From: Sphingosinicellaceae bacterium
GTDB lineage: Bacteria > Pseudomonadota > Alphaproteobacteria > Sphingomonadales > Sphingomonadaceae
NCBI GenBank assembly: GCA_019285715.1
Contig: CP079108.1
Location: 3,921,001 to 3,985,000 of the forward strand
Length of the DNA: 64,000 bases
Direction: 5' to 3'
Below the pieces are notes generated by a model that searched no databases, was not told the origin of the DNA, and saw only the letters and a program-made list of their open reading frames with translations. Both the position numbers and the translations under genes were made by a program. Positions 38,291 to 46,934 of this stretch are shown here, piece after piece. Each line of letters begins with the position of its first letter. Within the stretch, counting starts at the first letter, position 1.

Positions 38291-38970
38291 CACCCTTCCG
38301 GTTTGAGCAGCCCGTACAACAGCGCCCGGCACTCGGCGTCGATGGCTCCCGACCAGTCGCGCGGCCTGAAGCGGCGCTGGAACGCGACCACCGCCGGGGT
38401 CGCCTCGGTGGTATCGTAGCCGAAGCGCCCGAGCGCCATGATGAAGCCCGCGTCGGTCCACTTTGGGTCGATGCCCATCGCCGGGATCGGCAGCGCCAGC
38501 CCGGCCCGCGCCAGTCGCGGCCAGTCGAACAGCTCGCCCGGATCGTCCTTGCGCGCCGGCGCGATGTCGCTGTGGCCGACGACCAGCGCGGGAGCAACGG
38601 CGTGACGCTGGACGATGCCCGCCAGCAGTGCTTCGACGGCGTCCATCTGCTGGACGGGGAACGGCCGGTAGCCGAACTCGTGGCCCGGGTTGACGATCTC
38701 GATGCCGACGCTGGCGGAGTTGATGTCGGTGACCCCGCGCCACCAGCTGCGGCCGGCGTGCCAGGCGCGGTCGGCCTCGTCGACCAGCGCGAACACCTGC
38801 CCGTCCTCGGCGACGACGTAGTGCGCCGAGACCTTGGCGGCGGGATCGGTCAGCCGGTCGAGCGCCGCGGCGGCGTCGGTCATGCCGGTATAGTGGAGCA
38901 CGACCATCGTCACCGGCAGCGCCCGGACATCGAAGTTCGGACTCGCGCAGGCGATGGTGTTGGCGATCAT
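38290..38970 (-). CDS. N-acetylmuramoyl-L-alanine amidase (AmpD/AmiD type)
   Basis: A 226-aa zinc amidase_2 protein: MVVLHYTGM (first His ligand), SAHYVVAEDGQVFALVDE, SVGIEIVNPG (Glu), and VVGHSDIAPARKDDPGELFDW (second His, Asp). The C-terminal ~70 residues look like a peptidoglycan-binding domain ending in ECRALLYGLLK. No signal peptide, which fits a cytosolic AmpD-like recycling enzyme. It overlaps the upstream transporter gene by 4 bases and the downstream OB-fold gene by 1. Confidence 0.9.
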   Translation of the reverse strand: MIANTIACASPNFDVRALPVTMVVLHYTGMTDAAAALDRLTDPAAKVSAHYVVAEDGQVFALVDEADRAWHAGRSWWRGVTDINSASVGIEIVNPGHEFGYRPFPVQQMDAVEALLAGIVQRHAVAPALVVGHSDIAPARKDDPGELFDWPRLARAGLALPIPAMGIDPKWTDAGFIMALGRFGYDTTEATPAVVAFQRRFRPRDWSGAIDAECRALLYGLLKPEG

Positions 38971-39860
38971 GCGGCTTGCTCTTCGCGCGCCGGGGCTGTG
39001 CGATCGCGGGCCTGCGAGGTGCGCAGCGTGATGATCGCGATGCCCGCCAGCGTCAGCAGCCCGCCGACCACCATGATCGGCGTCACCGCGTTGCCGAACA
39101 CCAGCACCGCGACGATCACCCCGAGCAGCGGCGTCGGCAGGGTCAGCGGTGCCACCGTCGACACCGGGTAGCGCTGGAACAGCCAGGTCATGCCGCCGTG
39201 CCCGATCAGCGAGGCACCGACCGCCGAATACACCAGCCAGCCCCAGGTGTGCAGCGGCACCGCCGCGACGTTGAGGAGCGCGCCGGGTTCGAAGACCAGG
39301 CTGGCGGCGGCGAGCAGCGGGATCGACACCGCCGCCAGCCAGAAGTGGATGGTCAACACGAACACCCCCTGCAGCCGCCGGAACAGCAGGTTGCCGATCG
39401 CCCAGCACAGGGCCGCGGCGACCGTCAGCAGCAGCCCGACGCGCTCGTCGAAGATGCGCGGATCGAAGGCCAGCACGCCGACCCCGGCGAAGGCGAGGAG
39501 GATGCCGGTGATGCGGATGAAGTGGATGCGCTCGTGGTAGAAGATCACCGCGAGGATCAGGCTGAAGGGCACCCCGACCTGCCCCGCGATGGCCAGCGCC
39601 GAGACATTGTCGGCGAGCGAGTAGCTGAGCGCACCGAGCCCCATGAACAGCGCCCCGGCAACGACGCCGGTGCCCGCGATCGCCGGCATCCGCCCGGGCA
39701 GCCACCGCGCCCACGGCGCACAGCACAGCAGCACGATCGTATAGCGCAGGGTCACGGCCATCAGCGGCGGGATCGCCTCGACTGCGAACTTGATGGCGAC
39801 GATGTTCCCCGCCCAGATCAGGTCGATCAACAGGATGGCGAGCAGGTGGGTGCGCTTCAT
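38967..39860 (-). CDS. EamA/DMT-family transporter
   Basis: A 297-aa protein with about ten membrane helices in two EamA repeats (first: LLAILLIDLIWAGNIVAIKF; second: LLTVAAALCWAIGNLLFRRL). The family exports amino acids and other small metabolites; substrate unknown. Overlaps the dnaJ-like gene upstream and the amidase downstream by 4 bases each. Confidence 0.9.
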   Translation of the reverse strand: MKRTHLLAILLIDLIWAGNIVAIKFAVEAIPPLMAVTLRYTIVLLCCAPWARWLPGRMPAIAGTGVVAGALFMGLGALSYSLADNVSALAIAGQVGVPFSLILAVIFYHERIHFIRITGILLAFAGVGVLAFDPRIFDERVGLLLTVAAALCWAIGNLLFRRLQGVFVLTIHFWLAAVSIPLLAAASLVFEPGALLNVAAVPLHTWGWLVYSAVGASLIGHGGMTWLFQRYPVSTVAPLTLPTPLLGVIVAVLVFGNAVTPIMVVGGLLTLAGIAIITLRTSQARDRTAPAREEQAA

Positions 39861-40582
39861 CCGCCGGCCGGATCGGCAGGGTTACGCGGATGCAGGACCG
39901 CGTAGGCGGCATTAATCGCCGCCATCCGGTGCTCGGCGACGTGGATGAACTCGGGCGGCGTGCCCTCGGCGATGTGGCGGTCGGGGTGGTGGAGCTTGAC
40001 CAGCGCGCGGTAGGCGGCGCGCACGGTGTCGGCGTCGGCACCGGGCTCGACCCCGAGCACCAGCCACGGGTCGTCGGGCGCCGCCGCGAGGTGCCGGGCG
40101 CGGATGCGGGCGTAGGCGGCGGCATCGAATCCGAGCCGCGGCGCGACGGCATCGAGATAGGCGAGCTCGGCCGGGTGAATGCCATCGATCTTGGCGATCA
40201 GCAGCAGCGCCTCGAGCAGGTCCTCGAGCATCGGCGAACCCGCGCCGAGCAGCGCCGCCGCCTGGTCGGCATAGGCCTCGAAGCCGGCGACCGAGCCCTG
40301 CGCCAGCCGGTAGAAGCGCGCCGCATTGGGGCGCTCCACCTCGGGCACCCGGAACAGCCGCTCGAAGGTCGCGAACTCGGCCGCCGTGGGCGTGCCGTCG
40401 GCGGCGGCCATCTTGGCGGCCAGCGCGATCGCGGCGATGGTGAAGGCGACCTGGCGGCGGTCGGGGCGGCTGAGGCGGCGCTCGACCAGTGCGCGGCCCT
40501 GCGAGACCGCGGCGAGCACGCCGGTCCGCCCGCCGGACAACAGCCCGACAGCGGTGCCGATCACCGTGTCCCACGCGCTCAC
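39857..40582 (-). CDS. TerB + J-domain protein (DjlA-like)
   Basis: A 241-aa protein. Residues ~40-160 are a TerB-like helical domain (ALAAKMAAADGTPTAAEFAT, LLIAKIDGIHPAELAYLDAV); residues ~170-235 are a J domain with HPD (LVKLHHPDRH), which stimulates DnaK. DjlA proteins carry an N-terminal membrane anchor; here the start is only weakly hydrophobic. It is the first gene of a four-gene overlapping operon. Confidence 0.88.
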   Translation of the reverse strand: MSAWDTVIGTAVGLLSGGRTGVLAAVSQGRALVERRLSRPDRRQVAFTIAAIALAAKMAAADGTPTAAEFATFERLFRVPEVERPNAARFYRLAQGSVAGFEAYADQAAALLGAGSPMLEDLLEALLLIAKIDGIHPAELAYLDAVAPRLGFDAAAYARIRARHLAAAPDDPWLVLGVEPGADADTVRAAYRALVKLHHPDRHIAEGTPPEFIHVAEHRMAAINAAYAVLHPRNPADPAGG

Positions 40583-40663
40583 CTGGTCGCACCCTCTCCG
40601 TCTTGACGCCTCACGGTCTTAGGCGATTAGAAGTGCGAAAGTCACCCTGCCGGAGTTGCCGTC

Positions 40664-41329
40664 ATGCCGCGTGCGATCGTCATCGGAGCCAGCCGCGGCA
40701 TCGGCCACGAACTCGCCCGCGTTTACGCCGCCGATGGCTGGGAGGTCATCGCGACAGTCCGGCGGCCCGAGGATGGTGCGGCACTCGAAGCCTTGGCGGG
40801 CGTCGAGGTCGCCGTCGCCGACATCACCGACGAAGCTTCGCTGGTCGCGCTGGCGGGTCGGCCCGGCACCATCGATCTCGTCGTCGTCAACGCCGGCGTC
40901 GGCTCGCGCGAAGCCGGCCTCGATGCGCTCGATCCGGCGGAATGGACCCGGGTGATGGCCGTCAACGCGCTCGGCCCGCTGCTCGCGGCGCAGGCCCTCG
41001 CCAATTCGTTGAAGGATGGCGGCAGCTTCGTCGCGCTGTCGTCGATGATGGGATCGATCGGCGGCAACTCCGGCGGTGGCTCGTACAGCTACCGGATGTC
41101 GAAGGTAGCCCTCAACATGGCGCTGATGAACTTGGCGATCGCGTGGAAAGCGCGGCGGATCGCGGTGGCGGCCATCCATCCGGGCTGGGTCAAGACGGCG
41201 ATCGGCGGTGCCGGCGCGCCCGTCGAGGTCGCCGATTCGGTCGCCGGGATGCGGACGATCATCGCGGGACTGACGCCGACGGGCCGCGCTCGCTTCCTCG
41301 ACTACCGCGGCAACCGGCTCGACTGGTAG
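40664..41329 (+). CDS. Short-chain dehydrogenase/reductase (C-factor-like)
   Basis: A 221-aa SDR: cofactor motif GASRGIGHELARVYA, NAG in LVVVNAGVGSREAG, catalytic Ser in VALSSMMGS, and Tyr-x3-Lys as YRMSK. The short form resembles CsgA/C-factor SDRs. Substrate unknown. Its last 28 bases overlap the convergent chpT gene. Confidence 0.88.
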   Translation: MPRAIVIGASRGIGHELARVYAADGWEVIATVRRPEDGAALEALAGVEVAVADITDEASLVALAGRPGTIDLVVVNAGVGSREAGLDALDPAEWTRVMAVNALGPLLAAQALANSLKDGGSFVALSSMMGSIGGNSGGGSYSYRMSKVALNMALMNLAIAWKARRIAVAAIHPGWVKTAIGGAGAPVEVADSVAGMRTIIAGLTPTGRARFLDYRGNRLDW

Positions 41330-41880
41330 CTCGCGGTCAGCCGAGCGGTGCCGTCCGCATTGCCGGTGTCGAGCACGACCCCGGCATCGCGCGCCTGCTC
41401 CGCCAGCACTCCGGCCAGCGATGCCCGGGTCGTCGTCACGAGTTCGCCGCCAAGCGCCGCGACGACCTCGCCGGGCAGAGTCGTTCCCGTCGCCACGACA
41501 TTGCCGACCTCGATCACCAGCACCGTGCCGCGCGGCGCCGCCTCGGCCGCGACCATCGCCAGCCCCGCGGTCAGCGCTGCGAAACCCGGCGGCCATGGTG
41601 CATCTTCGTCGGACCAGTCGAGCGTCACCTCGCCCCGCGACGCCAGCCACGCCGAAACCAGCGCCTTGGCACGGGCCGCGGCAAGCGGCTCCGCGGACGG
41701 GGTCAGCACGTAGCGGTAAAGCTCGAGCGCCGCGGTCAACGCCGCCGAGCTGTCGGCGGCAAGCTCGAGCAGCTCCGGATCGGGCGCGTCACCGAGCATG
41801 TCGACCGCGGTGCCGATCGCACCGGCAGGTCCGGCGAAGTCGTGGCACAATCGGCGCGCAAGCAGTGCGGCGAGGCTCAT
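41302..41880 (-). CDS. chpT: ChpT-like histidine phosphotransferase
   Basis: A 192-aa DHp-like protein. LLARRLCHDFAGPAGAIGTA carries the phospho-accepting His (CHDF), as in Caulobacter ChpT, which passes phosphate from CckA to CtrA and CpdR. The C-terminal half is a degenerate ATPase-like fold with no N, G1 or G2 boxes. Start at MSLAALLARR overlaps the upstream LysE gene by 4 bases. CckA and CtrA are not in the window. Confidence 0.88.
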   Translation of the reverse strand: MSLAALLARRLCHDFAGPAGAIGTAVDMLGDAPDPELLELAADSSAALTAALELYRYVLTPSAEPLAAARAKALVSAWLASRGEVTLDWSDEDAPWPPGFAALTAGLAMVAAEAAPRGTVLVIEVGNVVATGTTLPGEVVAALGGELVTTTRASLAGVLAEQARDAGVVLDTGNADGTARLTASYQSSRLPR

Positions 41881-42515
41881 CTTGTTATCCCGGCGACGAT
41901 GGCGGCTATGCCAAACGCTGCCAAGGCGGCTGCGGTGAGCCGGTTTAGCCACAATAGATGAAGATCGGTGACACGTTCCCGCAAAGCGCGGGTCGCCGTG
42001 CTGATCACCACCCACCACAGCATCGAGCCACCGAAAACACCGCCGACGACGATCGCCGAATTGAGCAGCCGCTGCGGCGAGCCGTGGCCGATCGCGTCGA
42101 AGCCGATCGCCCCGAAACTGCCCAGGAAGAAGAACAGGGTCGCGGGATTGGTCAGTGTCATGCCGAGCACCATCGCCGTCAGCCGCGGCGTCGGCAGCTC
42201 GCGCTCGGGCTCGCCGATGTGCGGGCTCGCCCGCCACACGACGACGGCGAAGACCAGCATGATCAGCCCGCCGACGATGCGGATGATGCCACCGTGCTCG
42301 GCGAGCAGGAGCCGCACCGCGCCGAGCCCGAAGGCCGCGACCGCAGCGAAGATCGCATCGCCCAACGCGCCCGCCGACCCGGTCAGCAGCGCCGCCGGCT
42401 GGCCGCGGGTCAGGGTGCGCTGGATGACCAGCAGGTTGATCGGTCCCACCGGTGCCGCCGCGGCGAGCCCGATGCCGATGCCCGCCGGCAGGTAGGCGTT
42501 GCTGAGGTCGATCAC
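41877..42515 (-). CDS. LysE/RhtB-family exporter
   Basis: A 212-aa membrane protein with six helices; the family motif GIGLAAAAPVGPINLLVIQR lies near the N-terminus. It exports amino acids or related compounds. Start chosen at GTG (42515), since an ATG at 42557 would overlap the cold-shock gene by 32 bases. ATGA overlap with chpT downstream. Confidence 0.87.
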   Translation of the reverse strand: MIDLSNAYLPAGIGIGLAAAAPVGPINLLVIQRTLTRGQPAALLTGSAGALGDAIFAAVAAFGLGAVRLLLAEHGGIIRIVGGLIMLVFAVVVWRASPHIGEPERELPTPRLTAMVLGMTLTNPATLFFFLGSFGAIGFDAIGHGSPQRLLNSAIVVGGVFGGSMLWWVVISTATRALRERVTDLHLLWLNRLTAAALAAFGIAAIVAGITR

Positions 42516-42525
42516 GCGGTTTCGG

Positions 42526-42738
42526 TCATGTCGGGGCGACGCGGAGCCCTGTCGCAAGAAGCCGCCCGTCGCCGAGCTGGGTCAGTTCGAACTCGACGCG
42601 CTGGCCGTCCTCGAGAGCCTCGAGCCCGGCGCGGTGGACTGCCGAGACGTGGACGAAGACATCGCGCGGGCCGAGGTCGGGGCGGATGAAGCCGAATCCC
42701 TTCTTGCGGTTGAACCACTTGACCTCGCCGATCGCCAT
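42526..42738 (-). CDS. Cold-shock domain protein (Csp)
   Basis: A 70-aa single cold-shock domain with RNP1 KGFGFIRP and RNP2 DVFVHVSAV. It binds single-stranded RNA and DNA as an RNA chaperone. It follows the JAMM gene by 4 bases and precedes the LysE gene by 10. Confidence 0.95.
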   Translation of the reverse strand: MAIGEVKWFNRKKGFGFIRPDLGPRDVFVHVSAVHRAGLEALEDGQRVEFELTQLGDGRLLATGLRVAPT

Positions 42739-42742
42739 CAGC

Positions 42743-43126
42743 TCAGCTCAGCTCAACGGGCGTGAAGCCGGTCGCGTTGCGCAGCCAGCCGGTGAGGGCA
42801 TCATCGGCGACGATCACCCACAGCTGCCCGTCCTCCGCCGCCCGCGCCGCGTCGGTGGTCGAAGGTCGCGCCAGCCTGTTCGGATGCGAGTGATAATGCC
42901 CGATCACCGCCAGCCCCTCGCCGCGCGCCGCCCGGTGCCAGTGCAGGAGAGCCGCCAGGTCGATCTCGAAGCCGCGCTCCGGGTCGAGGGCAAAATTCGC
43001 TGTCGGCTCGGCGCGGACGACGTTGCCAGGCGACCCGATCAGCAGCCCGCACGCCTCACGCGGGTGCTCGCGCCGCGCATGATCGCGGATCTGCTCGCTT
43101 GCGCCGCTTGCAATCACGAACTTCAT
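42743..43126 (-). CDS. JAMM/Mov34 metallopeptidase domain protein
   Basis: A 127-aa single-domain JAB protein. The metal motif HxHx7SxxD is complete in HYHSHPNRLARPSTTD, and the catalytic Glu should be in HPREACGLLIG. Bacterial JAMM proteins cut C-terminal tails from ubiquitin-like sulfur carriers (for example in cysteine or cofactor synthesis). No sulfur-carrier gene is adjacent. Start chosen at MKFVIASGA (43126), 18 bases from the divergent rluD. Confidence 0.9.
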   Translation of the reverse strand: MKFVIASGASEQIRDHARREHPREACGLLIGSPGNVVRAEPTANFALDPERGFEIDLAALLHWHRAARGEGLAVIGHYHSHPNRLARPSTTDAARAAEDGQLWVIVADDALTGWLRNATGFTPVELS

Positions 43127-43144
43127 CCCGACATCGGCTAGGGG

Positions 43145-44098
43145 ATGGGGGAGCCAAAGTCGATTCAGCGCGTTCAGGTGACCCCGGAGATGGCCGGCTG
43201 GCGCCTCGACCGCGCACTTGCGGTGTCGATCCCGACGCTGTCGCGCGAGCGACTTAAGGCGCTGATCTCCTCGGGCGAGGTCGAGGGCCCCGCAGGTCTG
43301 TCGCGCGACCCGGCCAAGAAGGTCGCGGCGGGCGATGCCTTCACGGTGCACATTCCGCCGGCGCGTCCGTCGCACAGCGAAGCGCAGGATATCCCGCTGA
43401 CGGTTGTCTTCGAGGACGAGCATCTGCTCGTCGTCGACAAGCCCGCGGGACTGGTCGTCCACCCGGCGGCGGGCAATTTCGACGGGACCTTGGTCAACGC
43501 GCTGCTTCACCACTGCGCCGGCAAATTGTCGGGCATCGGCGGCGTGGCACGGCCCGGCATCGTCCACCGCATCGACAAGGACACCTCGGGCCTGCTGGTC
43601 GTCGCCAAGACCGATCCAGCGCACGAGGGCCTGTCGCGGCAATTCGCCGCGCATACGGTGGAAAGGCTCTACACGGCGATCGTTGCGGGCATCCCGGTCC
43701 CGCCCGCGGGGCGCATCGAGGGAGCCCTCGCCCGCTCGAGCGCGAACCGCCAGAAAATGGCGATCGTAGCCGACGGTCGCGGCAAGCACGCGATCACTCA
43801 CTACCGTACCGTTCAGGGGTTGTTCAATGCTGCGCGCGTAGAGTGCAGGCTGGAAACGGGGAGAACCCATCAGATCCGCGTGCACATGGCGTCGATCGGC
43901 CACCCGCTGCTCGGCGACCCATTTTATGGGGGCGCAAAGGGTAACCAAAGGGTCGTTCTGACCGAACTCAATTTCAGGCGGCAAGCGCTCCACGCCGCGA
44001 CACTGGGGTTCGTCCATCCCATTACCCAAGGAAAACTATCTTTCGCGTCACCGCTGCCCGTCGATATAGTGGACCTAATCGGTCGTCTTTCCGTTTGA
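43145..44098 (+). CDS. rluD: 23S rRNA pseudouridine synthase RluD-like
   Basis: A 317-aa enzyme: N-terminal S4 RNA-binding domain (WRLDRALAVSIPTLSRERLK), catalytic motif HRIDKDTSGLLVV with the active Asp, and LETGRTHQIRVHMASIGHPL near the C-terminus. It modifies U1911/1915/1917 in helix 69 of 23S rRNA in E. coli. rpoH follows 30 bases later. Confidence 0.94.
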   Translation: MGEPKSIQRVQVTPEMAGWRLDRALAVSIPTLSRERLKALISSGEVEGPAGLSRDPAKKVAAGDAFTVHIPPARPSHSEAQDIPLTVVFEDEHLLVVDKPAGLVVHPAAGNFDGTLVNALLHHCAGKLSGIGGVARPGIVHRIDKDTSGLLVVAKTDPAHEGLSRQFAAHTVERLYTAIVAGIPVPPAGRIEGALARSSANRQKMAIVADGRGKHAITHYRTVQGLFNAARVECRLETGRTHQIRVHMASIGHPLLGDPFYGGAKGNQRVVLTELNFRRQALHAATLGFVHPITQGKLSFASPLPVDIVDLIGRLSV

Positions 44099-44128
44099 CG
44101 ACCTCAAGTAGAGAAAGGGGAAGCCCCC

Positions 44129-45034
44129 ATGGCTAATGTTCCCGCCAAGATCACGTCCATCCCCGCCCTCGGCGGCGAGGCTGGCCTCAACCGTTATCTG
44201 TCAGAGATCCGCAAGTTCCCGCTGCTCGCGCCCGAGGAGGAGTACATGCTCGCCAAGCGCTGGGCCGAGCACCAGGACCCCGATGCCGCCGCCAAGATGG
44301 TGACCAGCCATCTGCGCCTGGTTGCCAAGATCGCCATGGGTTACCGCGGCTATGGGCTGCCCGTCGCCGAGCTGATTTCCGAGGGCAACATCGGACTCAT
44401 GCAGGGCGTCAAGAAGTTCGACGCCGAGCGCGGCTTCCGCCTCGCGACCTATGCGATGTGGTGGATCCGCGCCTCGATCCAGGAATACATCCTGCGCTCG
44501 TGGAGCCTGGTTAAGATCGGCACGACGGCGGCCCAGAAGAAGCTGTTCTTCAACCTGCGCCGACTCAAGGGCAAGATCGACGCGATGGAGGACGGCGACA
44601 TGAAGCCGGCCGACGTCGAGAAGATCGCGACGACGCTCGGAGTGACCAACGACGAGGTCATCTCGATGAACCGCCGCATGTCGATGGGCGGCGATACCTC
44701 GCTCAACGCGCCGCTGCGCGAGGAGGGCGAGGGCGAGTGGCAGGACTGGCTGACCGACACCGGCCCGATCCAGGACGAGATCGTCGCCAACGAGCAGGAG
44801 CGCACCCAGCGCCACGCCATGCTTGTCGACGCGATGGAGGGACTGAACGACCGCGAGAAGCACATCCTGACCCAGCGCCGTCTGGTCGACGACCCGGAGA
44901 CGCTCGAGGAGCTGTCGCAGCAGTACGGCATCAGCCGCGAGCGTGTCCGCCAGATCGAGGTGCGCGCCTTCGAGAAGCTTCAGAAGGGCATCCGCAACCT
45001 CGCGGGCGAGCGCCGGCTGCTCGAGCTGGCGTGA
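44129..45034 (+). CDS. rpoH: Heat-shock sigma factor RpoH (sigma-32)
   Basis: A 301-aa sigma-70-family protein. Region 2 is in LISEGNIGLMQGVKKFDAERG and FRLATYAMWWIRASIQEYIL; the RpoH box is QKKLFFNLR; region 4 is EELSQQYGISRERVRQIEVR. It directs transcription of chaperone and protease genes. A ribosome binding site AGGGGAAG precedes the ATG. Alphaproteobacteria may have a second copy elsewhere. Confidence 0.96.
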   Translation: MANVPAKITSIPALGGEAGLNRYLSEIRKFPLLAPEEEYMLAKRWAEHQDPDAAAKMVTSHLRLVAKIAMGYRGYGLPVAELISEGNIGLMQGVKKFDAERGFRLATYAMWWIRASIQEYILRSWSLVKIGTTAAQKKLFFNLRRLKGKIDAMEDGDMKPADVEKIATTLGVTNDEVISMNRRMSMGGDTSLNAPLREEGEGEWQDWLTDTGPIQDEIVANEQERTQRHAMLVDAMEGLNDREKHILTQRRLVDDPETLEELSQQYGISRERVRQIEVRAFEKLQKGIRNLAGERRLLELA

Positions 45035-45065
45035 ACCTGTCGTCCGAGTGTGCTAGGGCGGCGGG

Positions 45066-45356
45066 GTGAGACCCTCCGCCGCCCTCGACCTGCACCGGGA
45101 CGCGGTGCGCGCGCTGATCGCCGCGCACCGCGCGGTCAATCCGCGCGTGTTCGGCTCAGTGGCTGCGGGTACGGATACCGAGGACAGCGATCTCGACCTG
45201 CTTGTCGACGCTTTGCCCGGTACGACCCTGTTCGATCTCGGAGACCTCTATGGGGAGTTGCAGAACCTCCTCGGTGTGCGGGTCGATCTGGTGACACCGG
45301 GCGATCTCTCGAAATACATCCGCGCCGATGTGGTCGCCGCCGCCCGCCCATTGTGA
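45066..45356 (+). CDS. MNT-type nucleotidyltransferase antitoxin
   Basis: A 96-aa minimal nucleotidyltransferase with the GSxxxG...DSDLD motif (VFGSVAAGTDTEDSDLDLLV). In type VII HEPN/MNT pairs this enzyme adds AMP to the HEPN toxin and silences it. Start is GTG; its stop overlaps the GTG start of the HEPN gene by 4 bases. Confidence 0.9.
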   Translation: MRPSAALDLHRDAVRALIAAHRAVNPRVFGSVAAGTDTEDSDLDLLVDALPGTTLFDLGDLYGELQNLLGVRVDLVTPGDLSKYIRADVVAAARPL

Positions 45357-45706
45357 TCGATGCGCGTGTCGGAAAGCTGCTGCGCCAGATGCAAGAATGC
45401 GGACGAAATGCTATCGACTATGTCGAGGGCCTGACGCGCGACGAGTTCCTGGCTTCGTCGCTGCAACAGAGTGCCGTCGCCATGATGATCGTCGTCATTG
45501 GCGAGATCGCAACAACGATCGCTGTCGAGTATCCAGTCTTCGCATCGTCGCACGCGGATGTGCGCTGGACCAGCATGCGCAACATGCGCAATCGCATCGC
45601 GCACGGCTATTACGACCTGAACTGGGAGGTCGTCTGGGACACCGTCGACGTCGACCTGCCCCCGCTCCTGACCTGGGTCGAAATGGTCCTGGATGCCGAC
45701 GCCTGA
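45353..45706 (+). CDS. HEPN-domain toxin (HepT-like)
   Basis: A 117-aa helical protein with the RNase motif RX4HXY exactly as RNRIAHGY, preceded by VVIGEIATTIA. With the MNT gene it forms a HepT/MntA toxin-antitoxin pair; the target is probably RNA. GTGA overlap fixes the start. Its last 14 bases overlap the amine-oxidase gene. Confidence 0.9.
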   Translation: MIDARVGKLLRQMQECGRNAIDYVEGLTRDEFLASSLQQSAVAMMIVVIGEIATTIAVEYPVFASSHADVRWTSMRNMRNRIAHGYYDLNWEVVWDTVDVDLPPLLTWVEMVLDADA

Positions 45707-46928
45707 CGTCATCGTCATCGGCGCAGGCGCTGCCGGGATCGCGGCGGCGCGCCGGTTGCGCTCGGGCGGTGTATCCGTGCTGGTGCTCGAAGCGTCCGGC
45801 CGCATCGGCGGGCGCGCGCACACCGTCGTGCGCGAGGGGCTGGCGCTCGACCTCGGCTGCGGTTGGCTGCATTCCGCCGAGCGCAATCCGTGGGTCGGAC
45901 TCGCCGAGGAGGCCGGGCTGACGGTCGACCGGTCGAACCCGGGCTGGGACCGGCAGTGGCGCGACCTCGGGTTGCCACCTGCTGACCATGCCGACTTCAG
46001 GCGCGCGTTCGAAGCCTTCGACGACGAGGTGGTGCGCCTGGCGGCGGGCGACGACGTGCCGCTGTCTGCGGCGCTCCCTGCTGCCGGTCGCTGGGCCGGC
46101 GCGATCGACGCGGTCGTCGGCTATCTCGACGGAGCGAGCGCGGGCGAAGTCTCGCTGCACGACCACCACGCCTTCGACAGCGAGGCCTCGACCAACAATT
46201 GGCGGATTCTTGAGGGCTACGGCACCGCGGTCGCGCGCGCCGCCGACGGCCTCGATATGCGACTGGGCACGCCGGTTTCGGCGGTCGAGGTCGTCGGTAG
46301 CGGCGTGCGGGTGACGACTCCGGGCGGGATCGTCGAGGCCTCGCGGGTCATCGTCACGGTTTCGAGCGGCATCCTCGCCTCCGGCGCCATCAGGTTCACG
46401 CCCGGCATTCCCGACGTCGTCGCTGCCGCTGCCGACCTGCCGATGGGCCGGGTCGGCAAACTGTTCCTCGCCGTCGAGGGCGCCGACGAGTTGCCGACCA
46501 ACGGGCACCTCCGCGGCCGCCCCGGCGAGGCGCGCTCGGCCAGCCATCGCCTCCGCCCCTTCGGCTGGCCGGTGATCGAATGCTATTATGGCGGCCCCTA
46601 TGCCGCCGACCTCGAAGCCAGTGGCGAGGCTGGCACAGCCGATGCGATGATCGGCGAACTGACCGGCCTGCTTGGCTCGAACTGGCGCGACCGCCTGCGC
46701 CCGCTGGCGATCAGCCGCTGGCACGACGAGCCGTACATCGGCGGGGCCTGGTCCTATGCCCGCCCGGGCCGGCGCGGGGCGCGGTTCCACCTCGCCGTCC
46801 CGGTCGCGGACCGCATCTTTTTCGCCGGCGAGGCGACACATCCGGTCGACATCGGCACCGCGCACGGCGCGCACGCCACCGGGGTCCGCGCCGCCGACGA
46901 AGTGCTGGCGAGCCTCGGTCGCGCTTGA
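45693..46928 (+). CDS. Flavin-containing amine oxidase
   Basis: A 411-aa FAD protein: VIVIGAGAAGIAAARRL, LVLEASGRIGGRAHTV, and the C-terminal IFFAGEATHPVDIGTAHGA that closes on FAD. Substrate could be a polyamine or other amine. Its ATG lies 14 bases inside the HEPN gene, in another frame, so it may be translated along with the TA pair, but a functional link is not evident. Confidence 0.9.
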   Translation: MPTPDVIVIGAGAAGIAAARRLRSGGVSVLVLEASGRIGGRAHTVVREGLALDLGCGWLHSAERNPWVGLAEEAGLTVDRSNPGWDRQWRDLGLPPADHADFRRAFEAFDDEVVRLAAGDDVPLSAALPAAGRWAGAIDAVVGYLDGASAGEVSLHDHHAFDSEASTNNWRILEGYGTAVARAADGLDMRLGTPVSAVEVVGSGVRVTTPGGIVEASRVIVTVSSGILASGAIRFTPGIPDVVAAAADLPMGRVGKLFLAVEGADELPTNGHLRGRPGEARSASHRLRPFGWPVIECYYGGPYAADLEASGEAGTADAMIGELTGLLGSNWRDRLRPLAISRWHDEPYIGGAWSYARPGRRGARFHLAVPVADRIFFAGEATHPVDIGTAHGAHATGVRAADEVLASLGRA

Positions 46929-46934
46929 CGCTGC

